Part shown: piece by piece, positions 1-7,688 of the stretch
How the letters are laid out: each line of letters begins with the position of its first letter
Numbering within the stretch: the first letter of the stretch is position 1
Notes under the pieces: model-generated
What the model saw: only the letters and a program-made list of their open reading frames with translations
What the model was told of the DNA's origin: nothing
Database searches by the model: none
Assembly: GCA_016937725.1 (NCBI GenBank)
Contig: JAFGVZ010000118.1
Coordinates: 1 to 21,664 of the forward strand
Direction: 5' to 3'
Source of the DNA: Paracoccaceae bacterium
GTDB lineage: Bacteria; Pseudomonadota; Alphaproteobacteria; Rhodobacterales; Rhodobacteraceae
Length of the DNA: 21,664 nucleotides
Program-made: the position numbers and the translations under genes

Positions 1-629
1 ATGCGCAGGTCCAACTCGCCTTCGACCAGCGTTTCAAAATGCACGATCACATCCAAGGGCCGCAGGCGGCGGGATTTGGGCAGCAGCAATTCGATGATCT
101 GGGCGGCCAAGTGAAACGCATCCACATCGCGGCGGAATGCTCGTTCCACGCCGGGGCGCAGCACCTTCACCGCGACTTTGGCACCGGTTTCCGCCAGCCG
201 TGCCTGGTGCACCTGCGCTATAGAGGCCGCGGCAACGGGTTCGGACAGGTCCGAGAAGGCCTCTGCCAGCTTCAGGCCCAATTCCGCTTCGATCTGCGCA
301 ATCGCCTGTTCGCGGGGGAAAGGGGCCAGCTTGTCTTGCAGGTAGCGCAACTGGTCGGCAAGTTCTTGGCCCACCACGTCGGGGCGGGTGGCAAGCGTCT
401 GCCCGAACTTGATATAGGCCGGGCCAAGCGCCGTCAGCGCGCGCACCAAGGGCGGCAGGCTCTCGTCGCCTTTCAACCCCAGCATCTTGAACGGCCATCC
501 CAGCACCCGCGCGGCCAAGCGCAGGCGGGCAGGGGCATTCATCGCCTCCAGCACCTCTGCCATGGCGCCGGTGCGTTCGAACGTGGCACCGGTGCGCACC
601 AGCCGCCAGATATTGTGCGGTCCGCGCAT
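1..629 (-). CDS. ubiB: UbiB, ABC1/ADCK-type atypical kinase of ubiquinone synthesis (3' part off window)
   Basis: This is the N-terminal 209 codons of a UbiB protein; the gene runs off the left edge. UbiB belongs to the ABC1/ADCK atypical kinase-like family, which is membrane-associated and needed for coenzyme Q synthesis, probably by supporting the Ubi enzyme complex or lipid handling rather than by catalysing a ring step. Visible family marks are the KxGQ motif (KFGQ, residues 74-77, in AYIKFGQTLATRPD), the alanine-rich loop that replaces a P-loop (AAASIAQVH, 133-141) and the nucleotide-site lysine in VAVKVLRPG (K155). The catalytic loop and the C-terminal membrane helices lie outside the window. 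The ATG directly follows the ubiE stop (TGAATG), so the two genes are almost certainly co-transcribed and translationally coupled. The family call is firm. Confidence 0.95.
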   Translation of the reverse strand, partial: MRGPHNIWRLVRTGATFERTGAMAEVLEAMNAPARLRLAARVLGWPFKMLGLKGDESLPPLVRALTALGPAYIKFGQTLATRPDVVGQELADQLRYLQDKLAPFPREQAIAQIEAELGLKLAEAFSDLSEPVAAASIAQVHQARLAETGAKVAVKVLRPGVERAFRRDVDAFHLAAQIIELLLPKSRRLRPLDVIVHFETLVEGELDLR

Positions 630-1382
630 TCAGATCTTCCAGCCCGAATGCAGCGCCGCGATGCCCATGGACAGGTTGCGATATTTCACGAGGCTGAACC
701 CGGCAGCAGTGATCATGTCTGCAAACGTGTCCTGATCGGGGAATTTGCGGATCGACTCGACCAAATATTGATAGCTGTCGCGGTCGCCCGTCACCAGCTT
801 CCCCATGGGCGGGATGATGTTGAAGGAATAGAGATCATAGACCTTCTGCATCAGGTCATTCGGGATTTGGCTGAATTCCAGCACCATCAACCGCCCGCCG
901 GGGCGCAGCACGCGGAAGGCTTCGGTCAACGCATCTTGCACGCGGGTCACGTTCCGAATGCCGAAGCTGATCGTATAGACGTCAAAACTGTTATCCTCGA
1001 AGGGCAGCGCCATCGCATCGCCCACCACCCAGTCGAGGGACATGGCCATGCTTTCGGCCTCCGCTCGCGTTTGGCCTGCCAGCAGCATATCTTCGGTCAT
1101 GTCCAGCACGGTCGCATGTGTGCCCGCACCCGCGCGCTGCAAGAAGCGGAAGGCTACATCGCCGGTGCCACCCGCCACATCCAGCAGGCGCTGGCCGGGG
1201 CGTGGCGCCAGCCAGTCCATCATCGCATCTTTCCACAGGCGGTGAATGCCCATGCTCATCAGGTCATTCATTACGTCATATTTGGATGCGACGGAGGAAA
1301 ACACGCCATGGACCATGTCCGCTTTCTGGTCTTCATCGACCGTTTGAAAGCCGAAATGCGTGGTGGTTTTGTCGTCGGTCAT
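630..1382 (-). CDS. ubiE: UbiE, demethylubiquinone/demethylmenaquinone C-methyltransferase
   Basis: This 250-residue class I SAM-dependent methyltransferase adds the C-methyl group in ubiquinone synthesis, and in menaquinone synthesis where that exists. The SAM-binding motif I is LLDVAGGTGD (about 66-75). The acidic residue after beta-2 is in VLDMTEDM, and the UbiE signature regions SFGIRNV and PMGKLVTGDRDSYQYL are present. Length matches the usual 250-260 residues. The chosen start (MTDDKTTTHFGF) gives the normal family N-terminus; the frame stays open about 107 codons further upstream, but that part runs antisense to mutM and has no family similarity. It is followed without a gap by ubiB and is divergent from mutM. 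Alphaproteobacteria normally use ubiquinone, so the ubiquinone role is the likely one. Confidence 0.97.
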   Translation of the reverse strand: MTDDKTTTHFGFQTVDEDQKADMVHGVFSSVASKYDVMNDLMSMGIHRLWKDAMMDWLAPRPGQRLLDVAGGTGDVAFRFLQRAGAGTHATVLDMTEDMLLAGQTRAEAESMAMSLDWVVGDAMALPFEDNSFDVYTISFGIRNVTRVQDALTEAFRVLRPGGRLMVLEFSQIPNDLMQKVYDLYSFNIIPPMGKLVTGDRDSYQYLVESIRKFPDQDTFADMITAAGFSLVKYRNLSMGIAALHSGWKI

Positions 1383-1406
1383 GGCGCGGTTCCATTCGCT
1401 TGGCCC

Positions 1407-1436
1407 TTGCGGGGGCGTCTTCCCCCTCCTTATAGG
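1407..1436 (+). promoter_or_regulatory. Candidate promoter of mutM
   Basis: TTGCGG (1407-1412), an 18-base spacer and TATAGG (1431-1436) resemble a sigma-70-type promoter about 49 bases upstream of the mutM ATG. The same TATAG-type -10 occurs in front of the Sel1-repeat gene (19001). It overlaps the opposite-facing ubiE candidate. Confidence 0.4.
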
Positions 1437-1456
1437 GTTTGGGGGGCGCGATACAA
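1429..1456 (-). promoter_or_regulatory. Candidate promoter of ubiE-ubiB
   Basis: On the minus strand there is TTGTAT (1456-1451), a 16-base spacer, then TATAAG (1434-1429), about 47 bases before the ubiE start. Its -10 overlaps the candidate -10 of the divergent mutM gene. This is a motif match only. Confidence 0.45.
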
Positions 1457-1484
1457 TGCGACCTCGCGCCATGTCGGGGGCCAA

Positions 1485-2348
1485 ATGCCGGAATTGCCAG
1501 AGGTCGAAACCGTGCGCCGGGGGCTTTTGCCCGCGATGGAAGGCGCGATAATCGCGCGCGCCGAATTGCGCCGCGCCGATCTGCGCTGGCCCTTTCCGCC
1601 GGATATGGCCGCACGGTTGACCGGCGCGCGGGTGCTGGCGCTGCGCAGGCGGTCGAAATATCTGCTGGCCGATCTGGATCGGGGTGAAACTCTGATCGTG
1701 CACTTAGGCATGTCGGGCCGGATGACCGTGTCGGGGCTGGCGGCCCCGCATGTGCCGGGCCAATTCCACTTTGACCACCCGGCACTGGAAAAGCATGACC
1801 ATGTGATCTTTCACATGGAAAGCGGCGCGCGCGTGACCTTCAACGACCCGCGCCGCTTCGGGGCGATGGACCTGTGCGCCACCGATACGCAGGACAGTCA
1901 CAAGCTGCTGGCGCAGATCGGGCCGGAACCTTTGGGCAACGGGTTTGACGCGGTGTATCTGGCCAAGCAACTGGCCGGTAAGCGCACCCCGATAAAATCT
2001 GCCCTGCTGGATCAGCGAATCGTCGCAGGACTTGGCAACATCTATGTGTGCGAGGCGCTGCACCGCAGCGGCATTCACCCCACCCGCACTGCCCACAGAA
2101 TAGGCGCGGCGCGGTTGGAGCGGTTGGTGCACGAAATTCGCGCCACCCTGACAGAGGCCATTGCGGCGGGCGGATCGTCCTTGCGCGACTACCGCCAAGC
2201 CGACGGGGCCTTGGGCTATTTTCAACATGGTTTCAAGGTTTACGGACGCGAGGGGCTAGCCTGCCAACAGCCCGGATGCAGTGGCCAAGTGCGCCGTATC
2301 GTGCAGTCGGGGCGGTCCAGCTTCTATTGCGCAAGCTGCCAGCACTAG
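1485..2348 (+). CDS. mutM: MutM/Fpg, formamidopyrimidine-DNA glycosylase
   Basis: This is a bifunctional DNA glycosylase/AP lyase of base-excision repair that removes 8-oxoguanine and formamidopyrimidines. It starts MPELPEVETVRRGL; P2 is the catalytic proline after Met removal and E3 is the general acid/base. K58 (RRRSKYLL) is the conserved DNA-contacting lysine, and AGLGNIYVCEAL is the helix-two-turn-helix signature. The C-terminal zinc finger has C260, C265, C282 and C285, spaced C-x4-C-x16-C-x2-C instead of the usual C-x2-C-x16-C-x2-C; the finger arginine is in QSGRSSFYC. At 287 residues it is slightly longer than typical (about 270-283). The ATG at 1485 is fixed by the obligatory PE at positions 2-3, although the frame is open far upstream as an antisense shadow of ubiE and ubiB. 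Confidence 0.98.
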   Translation: MPELPEVETVRRGLLPAMEGAIIARAELRRADLRWPFPPDMAARLTGARVLALRRRSKYLLADLDRGETLIVHLGMSGRMTVSGLAAPHVPGQFHFDHPALEKHDHVIFHMESGARVTFNDPRRFGAMDLCATDTQDSHKLLAQIGPEPLGNGFDAVYLAKQLAGKRTPIKSALLDQRIVAGLGNIYVCEALHRSGIHPTRTAHRIGAARLERLVHEIRATLTEAIAAGGSSLRDYRQADGALGYFQHGFKVYGREGLACQQPGCSGQVRRIVQSGRSSFYCASCQH

Positions 2349-2430
2349 GGCCGCGCGCCCGACATCTCTTGAACCTAGGGGCCAAGCTGGTAAGGCAGAG
2401 GACTGACCGAAACAGACAAGGTGCCAAAAC

Positions 2431-3207
2431 ATGGCCTATGAAACGCTGATCGTCGACATCAAGGACCATGTGGCGCTGATCCGCCTGAACCGTCCCGATG
2501 CGATGAACGCGCTGAACACCAAGCTTCTGGCGGAACTGACCGAAGCGATGCAGGCGGCGGATGCCAATGACAAGGTGCGCTGCATGGTGCTGACCGGGTC
2601 CGACAAAGCTTTTGCGGCCGGGGCCGATGTCAAGGAAATGGCCGATAAAAGCTTTGTCGAGGCGTATCAGGAAGACCTGTTCGGCCCGGCCTGCGATGCC
2701 ATCGCGGCGCTGCGCAAACCGGTGATTGCCGCCGTGGCGGGGTATGCTTTAGGCGGCGGGTGCGAATTGGCTATGATGTGCGATTTCATCATCGCGGCGG
2801 ACACCGCAAAGTTCGGCCAGCCCGAGATCAATCTTGGTATTGTCGCGGGCATGGGCGGCACGCAACGCCTGACACGGCTGGTGGGTATGTCGAAAGCGAT
2901 GGATATGCACCTGACCGGGCGTTTCATGGATGCCGAAGAAGCCGAGCGCGCAGGTTTGGTCAGCCGGGTCGTGCCGGCGAAAAAACTGATGGACGAAGCC
3001 ATGTCGGCGGCGGGCAAGATTGCCGAAAAGTCGCAGATTACCACATTGGCCGTCAAAGAATCGGTCAGCCGTGCCTATGAGGGCAGCTTGCGCGAAGGTC
3101 TTTTATTCGAGCGGCGGATGTTCCACATGATGTTTGCCACCGAAGACCGCGTCGAGGGAATGCAGGCCTTCCTGGAAAAGCGCACGGCGCAATTCCGCGA
3201 CCAGTAA
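2431..3207 (+). CDS. Enoyl-CoA hydratase (crotonase family)
   Basis: This 258-residue crotonase-superfamily enzyme most likely hydrates trans-2-enoyl-CoA to 3-hydroxyacyl-CoA in cytoplasmic fatty-acid or amino-acid degradation. The two catalytic glutamates of classical hydratases are both present: E112 in GYALGGGCELAMMCD and E132 in FGQPEINLGIVAG. The oxyanion hole is formed by the backbone around A63 (FAAGADVKEM) and G109. Length is normal for the family. It lies 82 bp after mutM and 149 bp before rpsT, all on the plus strand, with no clear terminator between. AAGGTG 7 bases before the ATG can serve as a ribosome-binding site. The exact chain-length preference and gene name cannot be read from sequence; FadB-like and PaaF-like proteins look alike here. 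Confidence 0.93.
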   Translation: MAYETLIVDIKDHVALIRLNRPDAMNALNTKLLAELTEAMQAADANDKVRCMVLTGSDKAFAAGADVKEMADKSFVEAYQEDLFGPACDAIAALRKPVIAAVAGYALGGGCELAMMCDFIIAADTAKFGQPEINLGIVAGMGGTQRLTRLVGMSKAMDMHLTGRFMDAEEAERAGLVSRVVPAKKLMDEAMSAAGKIAEKSQITTLAVKESVSRAYEGSLREGLLFERRMFHMMFATEDRVEGMQAFLEKRTAQFRDQ

Positions 3208-3280
3208 TTGCCCCTTTTCTTTCGCACGGGCTTGGCCTATAGAGCGGCTCACATGCGCGTGGGCCCGCTTAAGGCAAGTT

Positions 3281-3309
3281 TTGACAATGGTCGTTTCGGC
3301 CAGTTGGGT
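3281..3309 (+). promoter_or_regulatory. Candidate rpsT promoter (-35 TTGACA)
   Basis: A perfect -35 hexamer TTGACA lies at 3281-3286, 70 bases before rpsT. The region 17 bases downstream (TTGGGT, 3304-3309) is a poor -10, which is not unusual for alphaproteobacterial ribosomal-protein genes. A separate TATAGA at 3238-3243 has no good -35. Weak evidence. Confidence 0.3.
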
Positions 3310-3356
3310 CCGTTGCGCGACAGAATTGTAACGAACCCGAAGAGAAGACACGCAAA

Positions 3357-3629
3357 ATGGCAAACACTCCTCAATCCAAAAAACGCGCCCGTCAGGCAGA
3401 GCGCCGCACCGACATCAACAAGGCGCGCCGCTCGCGCATCCGCAGCTACCTGCGCAAAGTGGAAGAAGCCATCGCCTCGGGCGACCAGACCAAAGCCACC
3501 GAAGCCTTGCGCGCAGTTCAGCCTGAACTGTCCCGTGGCGTGACCAAGGGTGTGTTGCACAAAAACACGGTTGCCCGCAAAATGTCGCGTCTTTCAGCAC
3601 GCGTCAAAGCGCTGGGCGCAGAAGTATAA
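3357..3629 (+). CDS. rpsT: Small ribosomal subunit protein S20
   Basis: This 90-residue, strongly basic protein binds 16S rRNA early in assembly of the 30S subunit. It begins MANTPQSKKRARQAERR, the S20 family N-terminus, and continues with long Lys/Arg-rich helices through GVLHKNTVARKMSRLSARVKAL, the conserved C-terminal half. Length is typical (87-90). A purine-rich stretch (GAAGAGAAG) precedes the ATG. The gene ends at a strong intrinsic terminator, so it is transcriptionally separate from dnaA. S20 is known in enterobacteria to repress its own translation; nothing specific to that can be read from this leader. Confidence 0.98.
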   Translation: MANTPQSKKRARQAERRTDINKARRSRIRSYLRKVEEAIASGDQTKATEALRAVQPELSRGVTKGVLHKNTVARKMSRLSARVKALGAEV

Positions 3630-3647
3630 GCTCCTGACAATATTTAT

Positions 3648-3676
3648 AAAAAGGCGCGCCTTGGGCGCGCTTTTTT
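3648..3676 (+). terminator. Intrinsic terminator after rpsT
   Basis: The 7-bp GC stem GCGCGCC (3654-3660) and GGCGCGC (3664-3670) closes a TTG loop and is followed by six T residues. A-T and G-T pairs extend the stem at its base. It begins about 20 bases after the rpsT stop. The flanking A-run would also give some termination in the reverse direction. Confidence 0.92.
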
Positions 3677-3972
3677 AGTTTTTGGCGTGGTGATTTCGAC
3701 GCGAGATATGATTCTTTTCAGGCTGTTCGGGGGTCAAGCGCGTTGTTGTGTTGCGCTTCGTCTGACCGGGTTGCTAATGTCTGAATGCGAGTCACGCAGT
3801 CCTGGGGGGGACGAGTTAGGGCGAAGGTGCAAGATGCGCCTTTTCTTTTGACGTGACGGGATGCAGGCGTTCTTGCAGGCGCCGTTGTCCCGCTCTTCCC
3901 CAGAGATCATGGAATGCCGGCACCCGGCCAGATCCTAATCACCGCTTTCCGATCATGGAAAGCGTAATGGAT

Positions 3973-4001
3973 TTGTCGCAATCGATGTGGATAACAAGAA
4001 T
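3973..4001 (+). promoter_or_regulatory. Candidate dnaA promoter embracing the DnaA box
   Basis: TTGTCG (3973-3978) and AAGAAT (3996-4001) are 17 bases apart. The DnaA box lies inside the spacer. A start near 4008 would leave a leader of only about 8 bases. Each hexamer matches the consensus at 4 of 6 positions, so this is tentative. Confidence 0.3.
3986..3994 (-). promoter_or_regulatory. Perfect DnaA box (TTATCCACA)
   Basis: TGTGGATAA on the plus strand is the exact complement of the consensus box TTATCCACA. It ends 21 bases before the dnaA start codon. Its last three bases form a TAA in frame with dnaA, which rules out an upstream dnaA start. The position suits autoregulation by DnaA, as known in several bacteria. 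Confidence 0.75.
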
Positions 4002-4015
4002 AACGGGTCGGGGTT

Positions 4016-5353
4016 ATGATCGCTCAGCAATGGTCAAAGGTTTCCAAGGAACTGCGGCAAGAACTGGGCGAAAGCAGCTATAAAAGCTGGATCGAACCGC
4101 TTGAACTTGTTGGTGTCGAAAATGGCGTGGCACGCCTGCGCGCGCCATCGCGTTTTGTTGGCGATTGGGTCAAGCGTAACTATCACGACAAGATCGTGGC
4201 CCGGTTGCGTTTGGACCATGCCGATCTAAGCCAACTGGAATTCGCGGTCGAAACCGGCTCGGCACAGCGCCCTGCCAAAGCGGCGCCCATGGTGGCGGAA
4301 CCCGGCACGATTCTGGAAAGCGCGCCGCTGGAAACGCGCTACACGTTCGACAATTTCGTGGTCGGCAAGCCCAACGAACTGGCCTATGCCGCAGCCAAGC
4401 GCGTCGCCGAAGGCGGCCCTGTCACCTTTAACCCGTTGTTTCTGTATGGGGGCGTGGGGCTTGGCAAAACCCACCTGATGCACGCCATCGCGCATGAGAT
4501 GCAGCGGACCCGCCCGGAATTGCAGGTGCTGTATCTCTCGGCAGAGCAATTCATGTATCGCTTCGTGCAAGCGCTGCGTGACCGCCAGATCATGGATTTC
4601 AAAAGCCTGTTCCGCTCGGTCGATGTGCTGATGGTCGATGATGTGCAATTCATCTCTGGCAAGGACAGCACGCAGGAAGAATTCTTCCATACTTTCAATG
4701 CCTTGGTCGATCAAAACAAGCAGGTTATCATCTCGGCTGACCGCGCCCCGGGCGAGATCAAGGATCTGGAAGAGCGCATTACGTCACGCATGCAAAGCGG
4801 GCTTGTGGTGGACCTGCATCCAACCAATTATGAATTGCGCTTGGGTATTTTGCACCGCAAAGCCGCCACCTTTGCCGAAACTCTCGGGCCAGTGCGGGTT
4901 GGTGACGGAGTATTTGAATTTCTAGCCCACCGCATCACCAACAATGTGCGGGTGCTGGAAGGTGCGTTGCAGCGGCTTTTCGCGTTCTCGAACCTGATCG
5001 GGCAGGAAATTACGCTGGACATGGCGCAAGATTGCCTGTCGGACCTTTTGCGCAGCTCTGATCGTCGCGTGACGGTGGAAGAAATCCAGCGCAAAGTGTC
5101 AGAGCATTTCAACATCCGCTTGTCCGACATGTTGGGACCAAAGCGCGCGCGCAACATTGCCCGACCCCGCCAGATTGCGATGTATCTGGCTAAAGATTTG
5201 ACCTCGCGTTCCTTGCCGGAAATTGGCCGCCGTTTCGGTGGGCGTGACCACACCACCATCCTGTATGGGGTGCGCAAGGTGGAAGAATTGCTCGTAACAG
5301 ATAACCAACTGGCCGAAGACGTCGATTTGTTGCGTCGCCTGTTGCAAAGCTGA
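4016..5353 (+). CDS. dnaA: DnaA, chromosomal replication initiator
   Basis: This 445-residue AAA+ protein binds DnaA boxes at the origin, opens the duplex and loads the helicase. Domain I (1-80) contains the WxxxL-type interaction surface around SYKSWIEPL. A short domain II linker (about 80-108) follows. Domain III (about 109-325) carries Walker A GGVGLGKT (145-152), Walker B VLMVDD (204-209) and box VII/sensor II in NVRVLEGALQRL (about 310-321). Domain IV ends in the DnaA signature GGRDHTTILYGVRKVEEL (408-425), which reads the box. It is a little short because the linker is short, as is common in this lineage. The ATG is the first possible start after an in-frame TAA at 3992-3994. dnaN follows after 110 bp. 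Confidence 0.98.
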   Translation: MIAQQWSKVSKELRQELGESSYKSWIEPLELVGVENGVARLRAPSRFVGDWVKRNYHDKIVARLRLDHADLSQLEFAVETGSAQRPAKAAPMVAEPGTILESAPLETRYTFDNFVVGKPNELAYAAAKRVAEGGPVTFNPLFLYGGVGLGKTHLMHAIAHEMQRTRPELQVLYLSAEQFMYRFVQALRDRQIMDFKSLFRSVDVLMVDDVQFISGKDSTQEEFFHTFNALVDQNKQVIISADRAPGEIKDLEERITSRMQSGLVVDLHPTNYELRLGILHRKAATFAETLGPVRVGDGVFEFLAHRITNNVRVLEGALQRLFAFSNLIGQEITLDMAQDCLSDLLRSSDRRVTVEEIQRKVSEHFNIRLSDMLGPKRARNIARPRQIAMYLAKDLTSRSLPEIGRRFGGRDHTTILYGVRKVEELLVTDNQLAEDVDLLRRLLQS

Positions 5354-5375
5354 CCTGAACAGCCCAAAAAGCACC

Positions 5376-5403
5376 TTGCCGCCTCTGCGGAATTGGCTAG
5401 GCT
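5376..5403 (+). promoter_or_regulatory. Candidate dnaN promoter
   Basis: TTGCCG (5376-5381), a 16-base spacer and TAGGCT (5398-5403) lie 60 bases before the dnaN start in the 110-bp dnaA-dnaN gap. It could allow dnaN-recF expression independent of dnaA. Motif match only. Confidence 0.3.
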
Positions 5404-5463
5404 CCGTTAACCTTGGCGGGGCGGTTCCGTCTGGTGTGCGGGATGTGAAGAAGGATCGAGCGT

Positions 5464-6582
5464 ATGAAGATCAGCATTGAGCGGGCGGCGCTTTTGAAAG
5501 CCGTGTCACAGGCGCAATCCGTGGTGGAGCGGCGCAATACGATCCCGATCCTCGCCAATGTGCTGATCGAGGCGGAAGATGCGCAAATCACCTTCCGCGC
5601 CACCGATCTGGATGTAGAGGTTCTGGACCGCGCGCCCGCGATGGTGGAGCGCGCAGGCGCGACAACGGTTTCGGCGGTTCTGCTGCATGAAATCGTGCGC
5701 AAGCTGCCCGATGGCGCGATGGTCGAGCTGGTCGATGATAGCCGCTCCGGGCGCTTGCAGGTCACGGCCGGGCGGTCCAGCTTTGCGCTGGCCACGCTTC
5801 CGAAAGAAGATTTCCCGGTCATGGCGTCGAGCGAATATTCGGCCAACTTCTCGGCCCCGGCCAAGGCGTTGCGGCGCTTGTTCGACAAGTCGAAATTCGC
5901 CATCTCGACTGAGGAGACGCGCTATTACCTGAACGGCGTTTACCTGCATGTGGCCGAAGGTGACGGCGGGCGCGTGCTGCGCTGCGTGGCCACGGATGGC
6001 CACCGCTTGGCACGGGTCGATGCGCCCTTGCCCGAAGGCGCAGAGGCAATGCCGGGTGTGATCGTGCCGCGCAAGACCGTGGCGGAATTGCGCAAGCTTC
6101 TGGAAGATGACGACATGCAGATTGCGGTGTCGGTGTCGGAAACCAAGATCCGGTTCGCAACCCCGCATATCACGCTGACATCCAAGGTCATTGACGGCAC
6201 GTTCCCCGACTATACCCGCGTTATTCCGTCGGGGAATACCAAGCGGCTGGAAGTGGATGCTGGGGATTTCGCCAAGGCGGTGGACCGTGTGGCTACCGTC
6301 TCGTCTGAGCGGTCGCGCGCGGTGAAGATGGTGCTCGAGGACGACAAACTGGTCCTATCTGTGAACGCCCCTGACAGCGGCGCAGCAGAGGAAGAATTGA
6401 TCGTCGCCTATTCTGACGAGCGGTTGGAAATTGGTTTCAATGCGAAATACTTGCTAGAGATAGCCAATCAGGTGGATCGTGAAAATGCGGTGTTCCTGTT
6501 CAACTCTTCGGGTGACCCGACGCTGATGCGCGAAGGCAATGATACATCGGCTGTCTATGTCGTGATGCCGATGCGGGTGTAA
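5464..6582 (+). CDS. dnaN: DnaN, DNA polymerase III sliding clamp (beta subunit)
   Basis: This is the 372-residue beta clamp, which encircles DNA as a head-to-tail dimer and tethers polymerase III and repair factors. It begins MKISIERAALLKAVSQAQSV and ends VMPMRV, the conserved C-terminal strand that lines the client-binding pocket. The middle repeat contains LPKEDFPVM and the domain 2 stretch RYYLNGVYLH...ATDGHRLA; the third contains GTFPDYTRVIP. Length is normal (366-374). It lies between dnaA and recF, 20 bp before recF, the usual replication-initiation gene order. Confidence 0.98.
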   Translation: MKISIERAALLKAVSQAQSVVERRNTIPILANVLIEAEDAQITFRATDLDVEVLDRAPAMVERAGATTVSAVLLHEIVRKLPDGAMVELVDDSRSGRLQVTAGRSSFALATLPKEDFPVMASSEYSANFSAPAKALRRLFDKSKFAISTEETRYYLNGVYLHVAEGDGGRVLRCVATDGHRLARVDAPLPEGAEAMPGVIVPRKTVAELRKLLEDDDMQIAVSVSETKIRFATPHITLTSKVIDGTFPDYTRVIPSGNTKRLEVDAGDFAKAVDRVATVSSERSRAVKMVLEDDKLVLSVNAPDSGAAEEELIVAYSDERLEIGFNAKYLLEIANQVDRENAVFLFNSSGDPTLMREGNDTSAVYVVMPMRV

Positions 6583-6602
6583 CGGGCCGCTTGGCCTGAC
6601 AC

Positions 6603-7688
6603 ATGCCCGTCCATCTGTCCCATCTAACCCTGTCGCATTTCCGCTCGCACCAGCGCACGCGGTTGCACTTCGATGGGCGACCCGTCGCGCTTCATGGCCC
6701 GAACGGGTCGGGCAAGACGAATGTCCTAGAGGCGATTTCGCTGTTGTCTCCGGGCCGGGGATTGCGCCGCGCTACGCCCGATGAAATGGCACGACGTCCG
6801 CAGGCTTTGGGCTGGAAGCTGCGCGCCGAGTTCTTGACCCCGGATGGCCTTCGTCTGGCAGAAACATGGGCCGAACCCGGCCAATCGCGGCAGGTTCGGA
6901 TTGACGACAAATATGCGCCCCAACTCGCCCTTGGTGCACTCGTGCCTATGCTGTGGCTGACGCCCGCGATGGACCGGCTTTGGCTGGAAGGGGCAGAGGG
7001 GCGGCGCCGGTTTCTGGACCGCACAACCCTTAGCTTTGCGCCCGATCACGCCGCGCAGGTCTTGGCCTATGACAAGGCTATGCGCGAGCGCAATCGCTTG
7101 TTGCGCGACGGTGTGCGCGATGGCCGCTGGTTTGCCGCGTTAGAGGCGCAGATGGCCGAGGCGGGCACCCAAATCACCGCCAATCGGCGCGCGGCCTTGG
7201 CAGAATTGGCCTTGCATGTCGATCCGACAAGTCCCTTTCCAATGGCCGAGATGACGCTGGAGGCCAGCGCACCCGATGATCTTGCCGCCGCTTTGGCCGA
7301 GAACCGCGCCCGCGACATGGCAGCAGGGCGCAGCCTGATCGGGCCACACCGCGCCGATTTGCGCGCGGTCTGGGTGGCGAAGGGGATTGAGGCCGCGCAA
7401 TGCTCTACCGGAGAGCAGAAAGCCTTCCTGATTTCTGCCATCTTGGCAAATGCCCGCGCTTTGCGTGCGAAAACCGGCACGCCGCCCATTCTGCTTCTGG
7501 ACGAGGTTGCGGCCCATCTTGACGCCGACCGCCGCGCGGCGCTTTATGACGCGGTTTGCGCCATGGGGGCGCAATGCTTCATGACCGGAACGGGGCCAGA
7601 GCTGTTTGCAGAGCTTGGCGCGCGGGCGCAGGTCTTCGCGCTCTCGGACCTGAATGGAGTGTCGCATATCGAAAAGGACAATTCGTGA
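6603..7688 (+). CDS. recF: RecF, recombination-mediator ATPase
   Basis: RecF is a 361-residue SMC/ABC-type ATPase that, with RecO and RecR, loads RecA onto gapped DNA. Walker A is GPNGSGKT (32-39). The ABC signature is STGEQKA (268-274) and Walker B is ILLLDEVAAHLD (296-307). Between them lies the helical arm typical of RecF (about 130-240), including RERNRLLRDG. Length matches the family. It follows dnaN by 20 bp and its TGA overlaps the GTG start of the next gene (GTGA). In many relatives gyrB follows recF; here two small genes follow instead. Confidence 0.96.
   Translation: MPVHLSHLTLSHFRSHQRTRLHFDGRPVALHGPNGSGKTNVLEAISLLSPGRGLRRATPDEMARRPQALGWKLRAEFLTPDGLRLAETWAEPGQSRQVRIDDKYAPQLALGALVPMLWLTPAMDRLWLEGAEGRRRFLDRTTLSFAPDHAAQVLAYDKAMRERNRLLRDGVRDGRWFAALEAQMAEAGTQITANRRAALAELALHVDPTSPFPMAEMTLEASAPDDLAAALAENRARDMAAGRSLIGPHRADLRAVWVAKGIEAAQCSTGEQKAFLISAILANARALRAKTGTPPILLLDEVAAHLDADRRAALYDAVCAMGAQCFMTGTGPELFAELGARAQVFALSDLNGVSHIEKDNS

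Larger units (their letters stand above)
3677..4015. other. 339-bp stretch without a gene upstream of dnaA
   Basis: This stretch holds no convincing coding region; the one open frame crossing it (3853-4083) runs into dnaA in another frame and has no protein-like composition. It contains one perfect DnaA box at 3986-3994, a candidate promoter around it, and two GANTC sites (3710-3714 and 3789-3793), a number close to chance. I see no cluster of DnaA boxes, no 13-mer array and no marked AT-rich block, so the sequence does not support calling it a replication origin. It is best read as the dnaA leader and control region. Confidence 0.6.

Noticed and set aside
39..1484. A long plus-strand open frame continuous with mutM, suggesting a giant fusion protein
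   Set aside because: It is antisense to the well-recognised ubiB and ubiE genes, has a His/Gln/Gly-rich shadow composition, and mutM must start at the PE motif at 1485.
3238..3243. TATAGA as the rpsT -10 element
   Set aside because: No acceptable -35 stands 16-18 bases upstream, and it is 113 bases from rpsT; the TTGACA at 3281 is at least as likely.
3710..3793. Two GANTC sites (3710 and 3789) as CcrM methylation control of dnaA
   Set aside because: About one to two such sites are expected by chance in a stretch of this length, so the count carries no weight.
3853..4083. Small open frame in the dnaA leader
   Set aside because: Arg/Pro-rich composition, no ribosome site, and it runs into dnaA in another frame.
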